Under the pieces are notes generated by a model. The model saw only the letters and a list, made by a program, of their open reading frames with translations, had not been told where the DNA came from and ran no database searches. The translations under genes and the position numbers were made by a program. Below, piece after piece: positions 55,439 through 64,000 of a DNA stretch of 64,000 nt (position 1 is the stretch's first letter; every line of letters begins with the position of its first letter). The DNA is from Nannobrachium achirus (taxonomy: Eukaryota; Chordata; Actinopteri; Myctophiformes; Myctophidae): contig OY997654.1 of assembly GCA_963921795.1 (NCBI GenBank), positions 4,112,177-4,176,176 on the forward strand, written 5' to 3'.

Positions 55439-57244
55439 ATGTGTGTCTCTACATAACAGGATGCAAGTGTGTGGTAATCTGTCTTTCAGCATTAAACAAC
55501 CCACAAATAATATGTTGCATCCAGCATTTAAGCAGTGAAAAGACGATTATCTTCAAATTGTTCTAAAGTTATGGGAAATCTGGGTTGAAAGGCTGATTTG
55601 AAAGCCATATCTTTCGACAGTGGCAGGTATGTTGACAGTAACAGTTATTACAGGTACTTCTATTGTATGAGTTTTGTCCAGATGTACTGATATGGTGGTG
55701 GTGATGTTTAAGAAAGTCTCTCTGTTTAACTTACATCTGCATGGTCCGTTGTATGGTTTTACACTGCCATCTACTGACCAAACACATTAAAGGACCCACA
55801 AGCTTCATGTGCAAAGTCAGTCAACAACAATTCAGTTTATAATAATTCCACTTTATTTATATATTCATCACAGGTCTGCTGACAGCAGAGCATCCATGAA
55901 GCTTTTGAAAAAACACAGAATCTACAAAGTAAAGGTAAAAACAAACCTAGTGTGAAGTGAGCAGAGCTATTTATGAGGTAATTTCATTAAAGATGCAGTG
56001 CCATGATTTCTTTCCCCCTAAAACATGATGATCAGGTATTATGATTAGGCTAGGAGGAAGATCTTTTTCAAAAAGAAAGTGTACAGAAAGGTTTGGTTTT
56101 TTTATGTGGCCACACCCACCAGTTCATTAAGTATGCCTGGTTGTCAGGTGGGTGGTGACCCAGCTGAAGTTAGCCACATCCTGTGAAGCTTGGCCAATGT
56201 GACCCAGGGCGTACCATAACATTTGAGCGCTTTGTGCTAAGATGTAGGCCAGATGTAGGCCAATGTGGCGTACAAACGGACAAAGCCAGATGTAGGAGCT
56301 TAGCTCCTTCCAGGAGCAGCCTAAAAATACACTAAACATATGATTTGTATCTAACAATCCATCACTGAGCCCAGTCAGCTGACAATACACTAAACATATG
56401 ATTATCATTTATATCTAACAATCTAACAACAAAGACTGCTTCAAAGCACCACAGGTGACAGACATTAATAGTCAAAATGTACTTTGTCAAAATTACTTTT
56501 GACAAGCAAATATAATCTACTATATACTGTAGCCTACTTAGCCTAGCCCTAGAATGTAAGATATTCCATACAGTAGATAACCTATCTGATGTGTTTGTAT
56601 CTAACAGACAGAAGCAGCAGACCATGCCGCGTGGGACCCAGTGCCTCCTGCTTGGCTCAGCATCAAGGGTTGGATTGAGGGTAAGTCCTTGTGACATACT
56701 TTACTAGCATCATGTCCATCACGTCATGTACATCAAGCTGCCTCACGCTACAGAAACAGGGGAAACTATGGGCCCCATGGCTTGGCAAGGCTTACTTACA
56801 TAGAATGTTTGGGGGGGACAGTATCTCTGTAGCCATTAAACGAAACAGGTTTCTTACATTGATGCTCCTACATCATGCAAGCACCAGTTAAAGTTACTTT
56901 CCATCCCTCATATACTGTGTGCACAGTGCACATCCGATAACCCACACACTGCACATCATTTTGGAGCTCATATCTTTGAACGGGTAAGGGCTAGTAATAG
57001 TAATTTTAAAAGACAAAGAAGCGGCCGTGCACACTGTAGCCAAAGTGCCAATCAAAACAATATCTATAATGTGCATTTAAATCATACATACTACAAGATG
57101 CCAGCTCTACACATTAGCCTGGTACATTTATTACAGTACAGTTCATCATTGAGTCTTGCTAAATGCCTTTTAAGTTTAATAATGTCACATCTCCCTTCAG
57201 TCTAACATCTTGTCTTCCACTGAGTTTAACTGTGTGTCCTCCAG

Positions 57245-57832
57245 CTCCAGTGTCTGGTCCTCAGCTGTCCTCTGAGTGTCTGTCCCAAGGAGACATGAAG
57301 GGTGTCCTGCTCCTGTGAAGGAGACAGTGTCCACTACAAGGAGACATGAGGGTGTCCTGCTCTGTGAAGGGGACAGTGTCCACTACAAGGAGACATGAAG
57401 GGTGTCCTGCTCCTGTGAAGGAGACAGTGTCCACTACAAGGAGACATGAGGGTGTCCTGCTCCTGTGAAGGAGACAGTGTCCACTACAAGGAGACATGAG
57501 GGTGTCCTGCTCTGTGAAGGGGACAGTGTCCACTACAAGGAGACATGAGGGTGTCCTGCTCTGTGAAGGGGACAGTGTCCACTACAAGGAGACATGAGGG
57601 TGTCCTGCTCTGTGAAGGAGACAGTGTCCACTACAAGGAGACATGAGGGTGTCCTGCTCCTGTGAAGGAGACAGTGTCCACTACAAGGAGACATGAGGGT
57701 GTCCTGCTCCTGTGAAGGAGACAGTGTCCACTACAGCTGGACTCTGGATGGACAAACCCTCTCTGGACATCACTCTGCCTGTGGGGACGTCAGGAACAAC
57801 TTTCTCATGAATAAACATCTCAGCGTGTCCAG
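57245..57832 (+). pseudogene. CD2/SLAM-like Ig-domain exon, paralogue, broken
   Basis: Same architecture as 37,374-38,243: acceptor TGTGTGTCCTCCAG, opening APVSGPQLSSECLSQGD, core HYSWTLDGQTLSG, donor GTGAG. The stretch before the second cysteine is shortened (GTGGGGACGTCAGGAACAAC), removing the LVC position. About nine minisatellite units interrupt the first-cysteine strand. An early extra A (CATGAAGGGTG) also shifts the frame. Not functional as read. Confidence 0.68.
57287..57734 (+). repeat. 49/50-bp minisatellite inside the paralogous Ig exon, ~9 units
   Basis: Same unit as 37,416-38,105, with CTGCTCTGTG and CTGCTCCTGTG variants. Copy number and variant order differ from the proximal array. 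So either expansion began before the duplication and continued, or it happened twice. Confidence 0.94.
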
Positions 57833-57856
57833 GTGAGACTGAATGGTGAACTGAAC

Positions 57857-58169
57857 TAAGGCTATTGGTGTATGTGTCAAATTAATTAGCAGACACACTA
57901 CTGTATGCATGCACATAGCACATGCACAAAAGCAGTCCATCTGTAACCAGGTGCGGTTATTTCAATAAAAACTAAATAACTCTTCTATGTGTGATGTGCA
58001 GTGTGCATGCATGGATATGCTATTCATTTCCTGGGTTAGGCAGGCAGTGGACCTAAAGCAGAAAAAATATTAAAAACTATATAATGCAATTGTTTTTAGT
58101 AATACCAATATCGAGGTATTCAACAACGTTTTCGAATATGGAAGGTTTTCCTAATATCACCCAGCCTTA
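57857..58169 (+). mobile_element. hAT element (TAAGGCT ends), internally deleted
   Basis: TAAGGCT is joined directly to ATTGGTGTATGTGTC. The right end reads AATATCACCCAGCCTTA. Paralogue of 38,268-38,560, which conversely kept the left part and lost the right. Confidence 0.65.
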
Positions 58170-58245
58170 GTTGTCAACTGATGCTGATAAACACGGTATT
58201 TCAGTAATTAATTAATTGATGCTCTGTCATGTGACATTGTTGTAT

Positions 58246-58281
58246 GCCGAAAATAGCTCATCTGCAAGCTCACAAGGCGTC
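58246..58281. repeat. Hairpin P, left arm only
   Basis: GCCGAAAATAGCTCATCTGC, then AAGCTCACAAGGCGTC. No right arm follows. The GCCGAAAATAG edge matches the edge at 59,198-59,208 read on the other strand. Confidence 0.6.
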
Positions 58282-58559
58282 ACCTTTAAAGATAAACTGG
58301 GCTTAGGTTTACATCATCATGAATTCATAGTTTCATTATTATTTTCATCTCAGAACGTTGACATTTAACAGTTTCATGCTCTTTTCTTCTTTTAATCCGA
58401 GATACACAGATTGCTTTGCTCATTCAAAATGTGTTGCAGCTTTAAGTTGAGAGGATATTGGCATATGGCCAGGTATAAGTATAAAAGTTATTTTCAATCT
58501 GTCCTATAATGGAAACAGATATACAGTGTTCCTCATGACACATACTGTACCTCTTAAGG

Positions 58560-58996
58560 TAGTCTTGCGTAGCCTGACAACTATTCCACAATCTCTGAAT
58601 GCTTTATAGAGTCTGGAACGGCAGCTCCTGAACACAGAGTAACGGAAGTAGCCACTGCTGCACTGAAATGTAGTCCAATTGGAAACATAACAGAAGCACG
58701 CTCGCACAGACAGAGTCATTCGAGCAGCATATTCTTGTTATGGGTGTATAGTTTAAGAAAACATTTGAAAACATCATGGAAGTAACACCAACTACACCAG
58801 AGAAAGACGAAATAACACCCCCAAAAATGTTGAAAGGAGACATAACGCTTCCAGTGGGACATGTTATCGTTACTGCACCAAGGGAGCGGTTGCGTCACAT
58901 CCGCTCTATCTCGCACTCATCGTTTCTATTTCCGTCTCCCAGACTGTATGCCGGGAGCATTTGCAAATCGCGGAGGCAACTGGCCACGCGAGACTA
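58560..58996. mobile_element. 437-bp element with TAGTCTCGCGTGGCC-type ends, private insertion
   Basis: Left end TAGTCTTGCGTAGCC, right end GGCCACGCGAGACTA. The sub-terminal CAAATCGCGGAGGCAACTGG matches the loop of the foldback at 22,686-23,142. The proximal paralogue reads through this site near 38,670-38,690 (TGTACCTTTCAAGGGG then AAAGATAGACATATTTG), so it inserted after the segmental duplication. An 87-codon frame crosses it but is not recognisable. Confidence 0.72.
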
Positions 58997-59172
58997 CTCT
59001 ACTCTAAAGATTGACATATTTGACATAAATGTAAGGTAGTGTAAAGTAACAGTGTAATTCAGGGGTGCCGTTGATGAAACGGTTATCTACAGAGATGACC
59101 TGAGACAACACATATTGAGAAGCTCTGCTGTACATCATACTGGGTCTCTTTAATTTGTATTCACTTGATTTT

Positions 59173-59421
59173 CAGGCATTGTGAGCTTGTAGATCGGCTA
59201 TTTTCGGCAAAGAGGTTTGGTGTAGAGGGGAAAAAGAGCAGTGAAAGGTCAAGTGTTTTAAGTATTGACGGTTCAAGTGGTTAAATATGTGAAAACACAA
59301 ATTTACATGAATCCAAAATACACTGATGATTGTGCTGTCAAAAGATGAAACTATATTAACAGGCTGTGGTCCCTGCTTCATCTCTCTCTCAACTAAGGGG
59401 TCCTTGGACTGACAACATACA
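59173..59421 (+). mobile_element. R3 fragment with one arm of P
   Basis: GCATTGTGAGCTTGTAGATC, then GGCTATTTTCGGCAAAGAGG, followed by R3 text to GGTCCTTGGACTGACA. Paralogue of 38,847-39,090 with the same left-arm deletion, so that loss predates the duplication. Confidence 0.75.
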
Positions 59422-59440
59422 TTTTCATAATGATTGTTTT

Positions 59441-60042
59441 CAGTGGTTTTCAACCCTTTTCACATCCAGGTCTGTTATTTATTCAGCATTTGATTTCTAG
59501 AACACCTTTTGATGACATTTAGCCTCTCAGAACCAAAACTTAGAATATGTTGTTGTTATCGTCCACAATGTCATGTTGTATAACAAACAGGTCAATCAAA
59601 AAATAGCCGTTCTTCTGATTTCTTATGAATTAAATAATGCATATGTTTAACAATAATTTAACTCTTCAGAGCATCACAGGTCCATTTGGTTTTATTTTAC
59701 TCAACAGTTAAAGATCTATAAGGGTCCATTTGGTTTTATTTTACTCAACAGTTAAAGATCTATAAGGGTCCATTTGGTTTTATTTTACTCAACAGTTAAA
59801 GATCTATAAGGGTCCATTTGGTTTTATTTTACTCAACAGCTAAAGATCTATAAGGGTCCATTTGGTTTTATTTTACTCAACAGTTAAAGATCTATAAGGG
59901 TCCATTTGGTTTTATTTTACTCAACAGTTAAATATCTATAAGGGTCCATTTGGTTAGCAACTCTCCATCATTTAGCTGGGGACCACCTGGGACCCCCTAA
60001 AGGACCACTGGTGGTCCCAGGACCACTGGTTGAGAAGCACTG
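59441..60042 (+). mobile_element. hAT element (CAGTGGTT ends) with internal 44-bp array
   Basis: Paralogue of 39,182-39,589. The left target duplication is deleted (TGATTGTTTT runs into CAGTGG); the right CTCTAGCA is kept. At about 59,680-59,950 the segment GGGTCCATTTGGTTTTATTT, then TACTCAACAGTTAAAGATCT and ATAA, is repeated about six times at a 44-bp period. The proximal copy has only about one and a half. Confidence 0.85.
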
Positions 60043-60202
60043 CTCTAGCAGGATGAGGAACGGTTCTTCCCACAGGCCACCAGACTGTTAAATAACAATG
60101 AAAAATCAATGTACAATAAGCTATTATGCACTTCCACTGACTGATATTCTTGCCCTGTGTTTATTGAGTGTATTCTAGGTCTTTTTATCATGTTTTTAAG
60201 TT

Positions 60203-60508
60203 TAAGGCATGTGTGAATGTGTCAAATGAATTAACAGACACACTCATGCACGTAGCACAAAAAAGCAGTCCATCTGTAACCAGGTGTGCTTATTTCAATA
60301 AAACAATTGTTGGAAAATGGAAATAAGGCATTTCATTTCTTTATTCTATGTGTACTGTGCAGTGTGCATGCATGGATATGCTATTCATTATCTGGGTTAG
60401 GCAGGCAGTGGACCTAAAGCTATTATTTGTACTAATATAATATTGTTTATCGAGGTATTCAACAACGTTATTGAATATCGGAGGCTTTCCTAATATCGCC
60501 CAGCCTTA
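60203..60508 (+). mobile_element. hAT element (TAAGGC...CCAGCCTTA)
   Basis: TAAGGC is joined to ATGTGTGAATG by an internal deletion. The right end AATATCGCCCAGCCTTA is followed by CTAAACAG. Paralogue of 40,253-40,628. Confidence 0.7.
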
Positions 60509-60680
60509 CTAAACAGTCCACATCATCATAAGCACTGTAACAAGATTATCACTACCTTGATTTTAATTCATTTATTAATGACTTTTATTGAATTGAAAAT
60601 GATATCTCCACTCTGAACATGCATTATTGTAATGTAATGACTGTATTCATAATTCCTATGAACAATAAAGAGATTGATGA

Positions 60681-60683
<3 letters not shown>

Positions 60684-60746
<63 letters not shown>
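60684..60746 (+). repeat. (CT)n microsatellite
   Basis: About 31 units. The adjoining minus-strand frame with repeated Arg-Glu is an artefact. Confidence 0.98.
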
Positions 60747-60749
<3 letters not shown>

Positions 60750-61215
60750 GTCCTCAGACGAGCCCTCCATCGTCGCTTCCGGTGCACCATCACTATGACT
60801 GCCTGCATAGATATGTTCCAAACCGACCCCCTCAGGTCTTCTAGTGCAGACCTGCTTGATGTGCCTAATATGGTGAAAAATATGGTGAAGCAGCTTTCTG
60901 CTTCTATGGACCGACAGCCTGGAATAAACTCCCACTATAACTAAGGCAGGCATCCTCTGTGCATAGACCTGTTTCTTCACTCTTGCTTTTAACTGAACTT
61001 TTAAATCCCTGTGCTTTAAAATTCATGTCCGCACTGAAAATGTTTTTTTATGATAGAGTCCTTGCTGATGTTTTATGTTTTTAGACTTTTTACCTTTCTG
61101 CTTTATTGTAATCATTTGTACTTTTTCTGTTAAGCACTTTTCTACTTTGTAAAGCGATTTGAGCTGCATTTCATGTCATGAAAGGTGCTATACAAAAAAT
61201 AAAGTTTTATTATTA
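60747..61215 (+). mobile_element. LINE 3' end (L2/CR1-like), longer copy
   Basis: Same tail as 41,241-41,580 (GACCGACAGCCTGGAATAAA, AAGCGATTTGAGCTGCATTT, GGTGCTATACAAAAAATAAA). It extends ~150 bp further 5' (TCATCGTCGCTTCC-like and GTGCAGACCTGCTTGATGTG). The coding tail has a stop at TATAACTAAG and deletions. Inactive. Confidence 0.75.
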
Positions 61216-61374
61216 TGTACAGTATATAAAGTGAGCTTTAACCAGTAATCTTTACAATAATGTAGGCCTACAGGATACTGCTGGTGTGACTTGTAACGGC
61301 TTCCACCTTCCAAATCACACACAATATGCCACCATCATAACGGCTCCTCCACTCTACTGATGCAGGTGTAGTGA

Positions 61375-61447
61375 TGTGCGGAAGCAGGGATTGAACCCGG
61401 GGATCCCACTCGCCAGACCAACGCTCAAACCGTCGTGCCAGAAGGGC
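61375..61447 (-). mobile_element. tRNA-like sequence, probably a SINE head
   Basis: On the minus strand it has GGCACGACGGTTTGAGCG and then a clean box B, GGGTTCAATCCCTG. The T-arm stem does not pair properly and no cloverleaf acceptor stem forms, so it is not a working tRNA gene. Confidence 0.5.
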
Positions 61448-61511
61448 TGAGCCCGCTTGGCAGGGCTGTTGAGGGCTGCTTCATGGCTGTACTGACTATG
61501 GGGGCTACACA

Positions 61512-61613
61512 GGCATCACTGTGACTATCCTCTGCAGTGTAGGGATCTTAACATCACTGTGACTGTCCTCTACAGTGTAGGGATCTTAACATCACTGTGA
61601 CTGTCCTCTGCAG
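61512..61613 (+). repeat. 38-bp tandem repeat, ~3 units, split by a hAT
   Basis: The unit is CATCACTGTGACTGTCCTCT, then ACAGTGTAGGGATCTTAA. The third unit is interrupted at 61,614 and continues at 62,046. Confidence 0.85.
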
Positions 61614-62045
61614 CAGGGATTTTCAAAGTGGGTGACGGGGCACCCTGGGGTGCCGCGAGATCATTTGATAATATTTGGAATTTATTTGGACACTTGAAGA
61701 AATATGTAGTATCATTTTAAACTTGAAGTACAAAGTTATTTCCAGTCAGTTCTAACCAAAATGGCTGTTATCTCAACATTTTCTTCGCAACATCACTAAA
61801 ATATCGTCACTGTCAGACAGAAACGTCTGTCACACAAAACCAGTGAAAACAGCCGATCTACAAGCATGTAGATCTGCTGTTTTTACTAGTTTAGTACATT
61901 TTATAGATGATAAATACAAAAAGAAAGGTTTTGGACATACAAGGTTTCCACCCAACAACGATGATATTCTATAAATGTAAGGTGCTGGGAGTGAAAAAAA
62001 TATATTTATAGGGTGCCCGGAGACAAAAAAGTTTGGGAATCCCTG
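61614..62045 (+). mobile_element. hAT element (CAGGGATTTTCAAAG ends)
   Basis: Left end CAGGGATTTTCAAAGTGGG, right end AAAGTTTGGGAATCCCTG. Target duplication CTCTGCAG (61,606-61,613) and CTCTACAG (62,046-62,053), 7 of 8; the same difference already exists between units of the host array. It holds a short P hairpin at its centre. Confidence 0.9.
61837..61893. repeat. Hairpin P, loop-less short form
   Basis: AAACCAGTGAAAACAGCCGA, then TCTACAAGC, meets directly ATGTAGATCTGCTGTTTTTA and CTAGTTT. The CTCACAACGCG part and the turn are missing. The outer AAAC-AGT bases mirror each other and match the copy at 13,946. Confidence 0.75.
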
Positions 62046-62169
62046 CTCTACAGTGTAGGGATCTCATCAGAGCTGTGTGTTGATCTGAGAAGAAGCTCAC
62101 TTATAGTTCTGAGGTGTTCCACAAAGTACTGCTGGATCCTGGAAACCTTTCAGCTGAAGGTTCAGAGAC

Positions 62170-62890
62170 TGACAAACTGTCTGTTTGCTAGTCTGGGACG
62201 GCTCAGGGTAGAAGATAGGGTTAAGTTGGACAGGCCTGTGGTTCATTCATGACTCCACCATCTCACAAGTTTCCTCATATAAATACTTGGGTATTTGTAT
62301 TGTCAACTCACTTACATGGAACACACACATAGACAGTCTGTCTCTGTAGTAAACTACAGCAAAGACTGCACTTTCTCCGCCGTCTGAGGGTTCACAGTGT
62401 TGACCAAAGGTTTATGTTAGTGTTCTATCGAGCGGTTTTGGAAAGCCTGGTCAGATTTGGCATCACAGTTTGGTTTGGTAATCTCTCAGTGCAACTGAGG
62501 TCCAAACAGTTCAGATTGGTGCAGACTGCAGGGAAGATCATATAGGGGTAAGACAGCTCTCCTCTCTGCAGTCTATTTATGAGCAGGCCACACTAAAAAA
62601 TAGTGATGTTACCATGTTTTACATGGAGAATTTGTACTCCTGCCCTCTGACAGAAGGTATAGTGAACCTACATGGAACTTTGTTAGGTTTAAAAAATCCT
62701 TTGTCCCGGCAACAACTAAAATGTTGAACGAGGCTCTGAAACAGCATTGATTGTGAGCTTAGATCAACTACAATTTTGTGCACGGTGTAATATTGTGTCC
62801 CCCCTGGATGTATTAATATTATGTATTTTGTCATCGAAATAGCAAAGCAAAATTTCCCTTGTGGACAATAAAGTTTACCTTGACCTTGAT
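62170..62890 (+). mobile_element. LINE reverse-transcriptase C-terminal part and 3' tail
   Basis: SYKYLGICIVNSLTWNTHID, then after a stop/frameshift at about 62,349 KLQQRLHFLRRLRVHSV and FMLVFYRAVLESLVRFGITV, WFGNLS. These are the KYLG, QQRLxFLRxLR and FYxxxxES motifs that end the polymerase region of fish LINEs. The 3' tail has GGACAATAAAGTTTACCTTG. Truncated and frameshifted, so inactive. Confidence 0.82.
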
Positions 62891-63096
62891 GGATCAGGGT
62901 ATAGCAAAGCAGAGGACGTCTTATATAAATGCAGTAATGTAACGCACTTTATTTCGTAATTTTACTCTACTCTCTGGACTCCCGGGAGGTTCAATCGTTC
63001 CACAAGTGGGAGAGGGACTTTAACAATGAATATATAGACTGGCAGGAGGCCATTGATTCAGTTAAAAAGGTTTATACCTGCAACACAGCAACAGAC

Positions 63097-63309
63097 TAAT
63101 GCTGCATTCACAATGCTGCATTCACACTGAGAGAAGCCAAGCTAATGGTTTGCTTGGTAATTCAATGTATTCTCTATGCAAACCAGCTTTAAAAATTGCC
63201 AAACTTTTTTTCCAGCTTGGACATTTTAAAAGCTGGTTCGCATAGAGAATACATTGAATTACCAAGCAAACCATTAGCTTGGCTTTTCTGTATGTGAATG
63301 AGGCATTAG
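63097..63309. mobile_element. ~213-bp MITE, near-perfect hairpin
   Basis: AGCCAAGCTAATGGTTTGCT, then TGGTAATTCAATGTATTCTC, pairs with the mirrored text at 63,230-63,287, with one mismatch over ~58 bp. The outer CTAATGCTGCATTCACA pairs with TGTGAATGAGGCATTAG. A duplicated ATGCTGCATTCACA is on the left. Non-coding. Confidence 0.75.
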
Positions 63310-63312
63310 AGC

Positions 63313-63420
63313 AGGGGTGTCAAACTGCCATTTCGCGGGAATTTTGCGGCCCGCGAAGAGGTCCAATGCGGCCCGCGACGGACCCCCGGCGGCCATCTTT
63401 GAAAAAAAAGAAAAAAAAAT
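63313..63420 (+). mobile_element. hAT left end (CAGGGGTGTCAAACT)
   Basis: CAGGGGTGTCAAACTGCCAT, followed by TTGCGGCCCGCGAAG and TGCGGCCCGCGACG, is the standard start of a common fish hAT family. The opposite end is not in the rest of the window. Confidence 0.6.
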
Positions 63421-63921
63421 GTTTTAATTTTTTTTGGACCTCTAAAAATGTAGTAGGCATGATTGCAATCGCGAAATTGCATGTTAACCCCCATACCACA
63501 CTACATTTGAAGAAAACATAATGGCTTCTATCTCATGAATGCCTGAACGGATTTCCAAGTGGATTTTTTTGTTTGAAAGCTGTGAACAGTGTGCACACAC
63601 ATGGTGCATGATCTAGGCATGGGCATGCATGATCTGTGCACTATGAATTACATGGAAGTCTATGGAGACTGAGGCATCCTGGTACTTGGCAGCCATTTTG
63701 AAAAAGCAGCGAATGCGTTAATAGTAGAAAAGAATATGTAAAACTTCAAATTGAGTTGTTCTACTTTCAATGTTTTAATTGGGCTCCTTAAAAATGCATT
63801 GTTTGTTTTCAGTGTCTATAATTAAAGTAGCTACAGTAGTGAGTCAGTTACTGAAATACAATGCTGTGTAAAGGCCTATTCACACTGAGCACTATATACG
63901 TATAACTTTACAAATCTTATG

Positions 63922-63929
<8 letters not shown>
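63421..63929. other. AT-rich spacer
   Basis: Probably the body of the hAT starting at 63,313, or unique DNA. No gene, and no second hAT end. Confidence 0.4.

Positions 63930-64000
<71 letters not shown>
63930..64000 (+). repeat. (GT)n microsatellite, cut by the window edge
   Basis: About 35 GT units running to the last base. Confidence 0.98.

Larger units (their letters stand above)
54656..61215 (+). repeat. Older segmental duplication, distal copy
   Basis: Collinear with 34,554-41,580, with private changes. The LINE tail at 55,294 and the TIR element at 58,560 are extra. The SINE head is missing near 56,625. The TAGGGTATTAACG hAT is missing near 60,117. The inner minisatellite has fewer units, and the CAGTGGTT hAT carries a 44-bp array. 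Confidence 0.85.

Noticed and set aside
58776-59039. 87-codon plus-strand frame
   Set aside because: It begins inside the private TIR element and runs out into R3-flanking spacer, crossing an insertion edge, so it cannot be an old gene.
61375-61447. tRNA gene
   Set aside because: Box B is good, but the T stem and acceptor stem do not pair and no terminator T-run follows in the right place. Better explained as a SINE head.

Overview
The window looks like nuclear DNA of a teleost fish. It has long CA/GT, CT and AT microsatellites, several minisatellites, many short non-autonomous DNA transposons (mostly hAT-type with 8-bp target duplications), tRNA-derived SINE heads, 3' ends of LINEs of types common in fish, and AT-rich spacer. 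I see no bacterial-type operon, no rRNA and no complete gene. The long open frames are nearly all simple-repeat or minisatellite shadows. Family names come from recognised motifs and memory, not from a search.

Layout. 1-6.5 kb: transposon debris, a promoter-like CRE/ETS patch (1.4 kb), and an inverted repeat with ~1.2-kb arms (2,797-6,218). 6.5-13.5 kb: a dispersed repeat (R2), a small TA-flanked MITE, 41-bp and ~60-bp tandem arrays, and a 2.2-kb element with GGGGTAATAGGCCCC-like ends. 14-19.2 kb: AT-rich spacer, a CpG patch with three CCAAT boxes, a SINE, microsatellites, an 89-bp array, and a second R2 inserted in a 36-bp array. 20.3-24.6 kb: two hAT elements with perfect 8-bp target duplications, two foldback elements and a MITE. 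24.9-26.8 kb: a 35-bp VNTR of about 53 units, ending just before a possible short first exon (ATG then GTAAGT). 27.6-41.6 kb: nested hAT elements, a 2.85-kb segment present twice at about 99.9% identity (29,703-32,550 and 32,933-35,780), and a broken immunoglobulin-domain exon invaded by a 49/50-bp minisatellite. 42-48.4 kb: a second foldback copy, two minus-strand LINE tails, and three exon-like segments that may belong to one multi-pass membrane protein gene. 48.4-54 kb: foldback DNA, a CpG-rich patch and a 30-bp array. 54.7-61.2 kb: an older diverged copy of the 34.6-41.6 kb block, with a second broken Ig exon. 61.4-64 kb: a hAT element with target duplication, a LINE reverse-transcriptase tail, a hairpin MITE and terminal GT repeats.

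The signal I find most unusual is a recurring hairpin, called P here. Its arm core is GATCTACAAGCTCACAA, usually followed by a CG-rich turn and then the inverse arm. It occurs about 14 times plus four single arms in a tandem array. It sits inside five unrelated hAT families. The outermost bases of its arms differ between copies, yet mirror each other within a copy. A related element without the hairpin supplies a candidate empty site. I do not recognise P as a named family.

Protein-coding content is thin: two paralogous CD2/SLAM-like Ig pseudo-exons, one possible first exon, and three exon candidates of an unidentified membrane protein. LINE fragments supply the rest of the protein-like signal.
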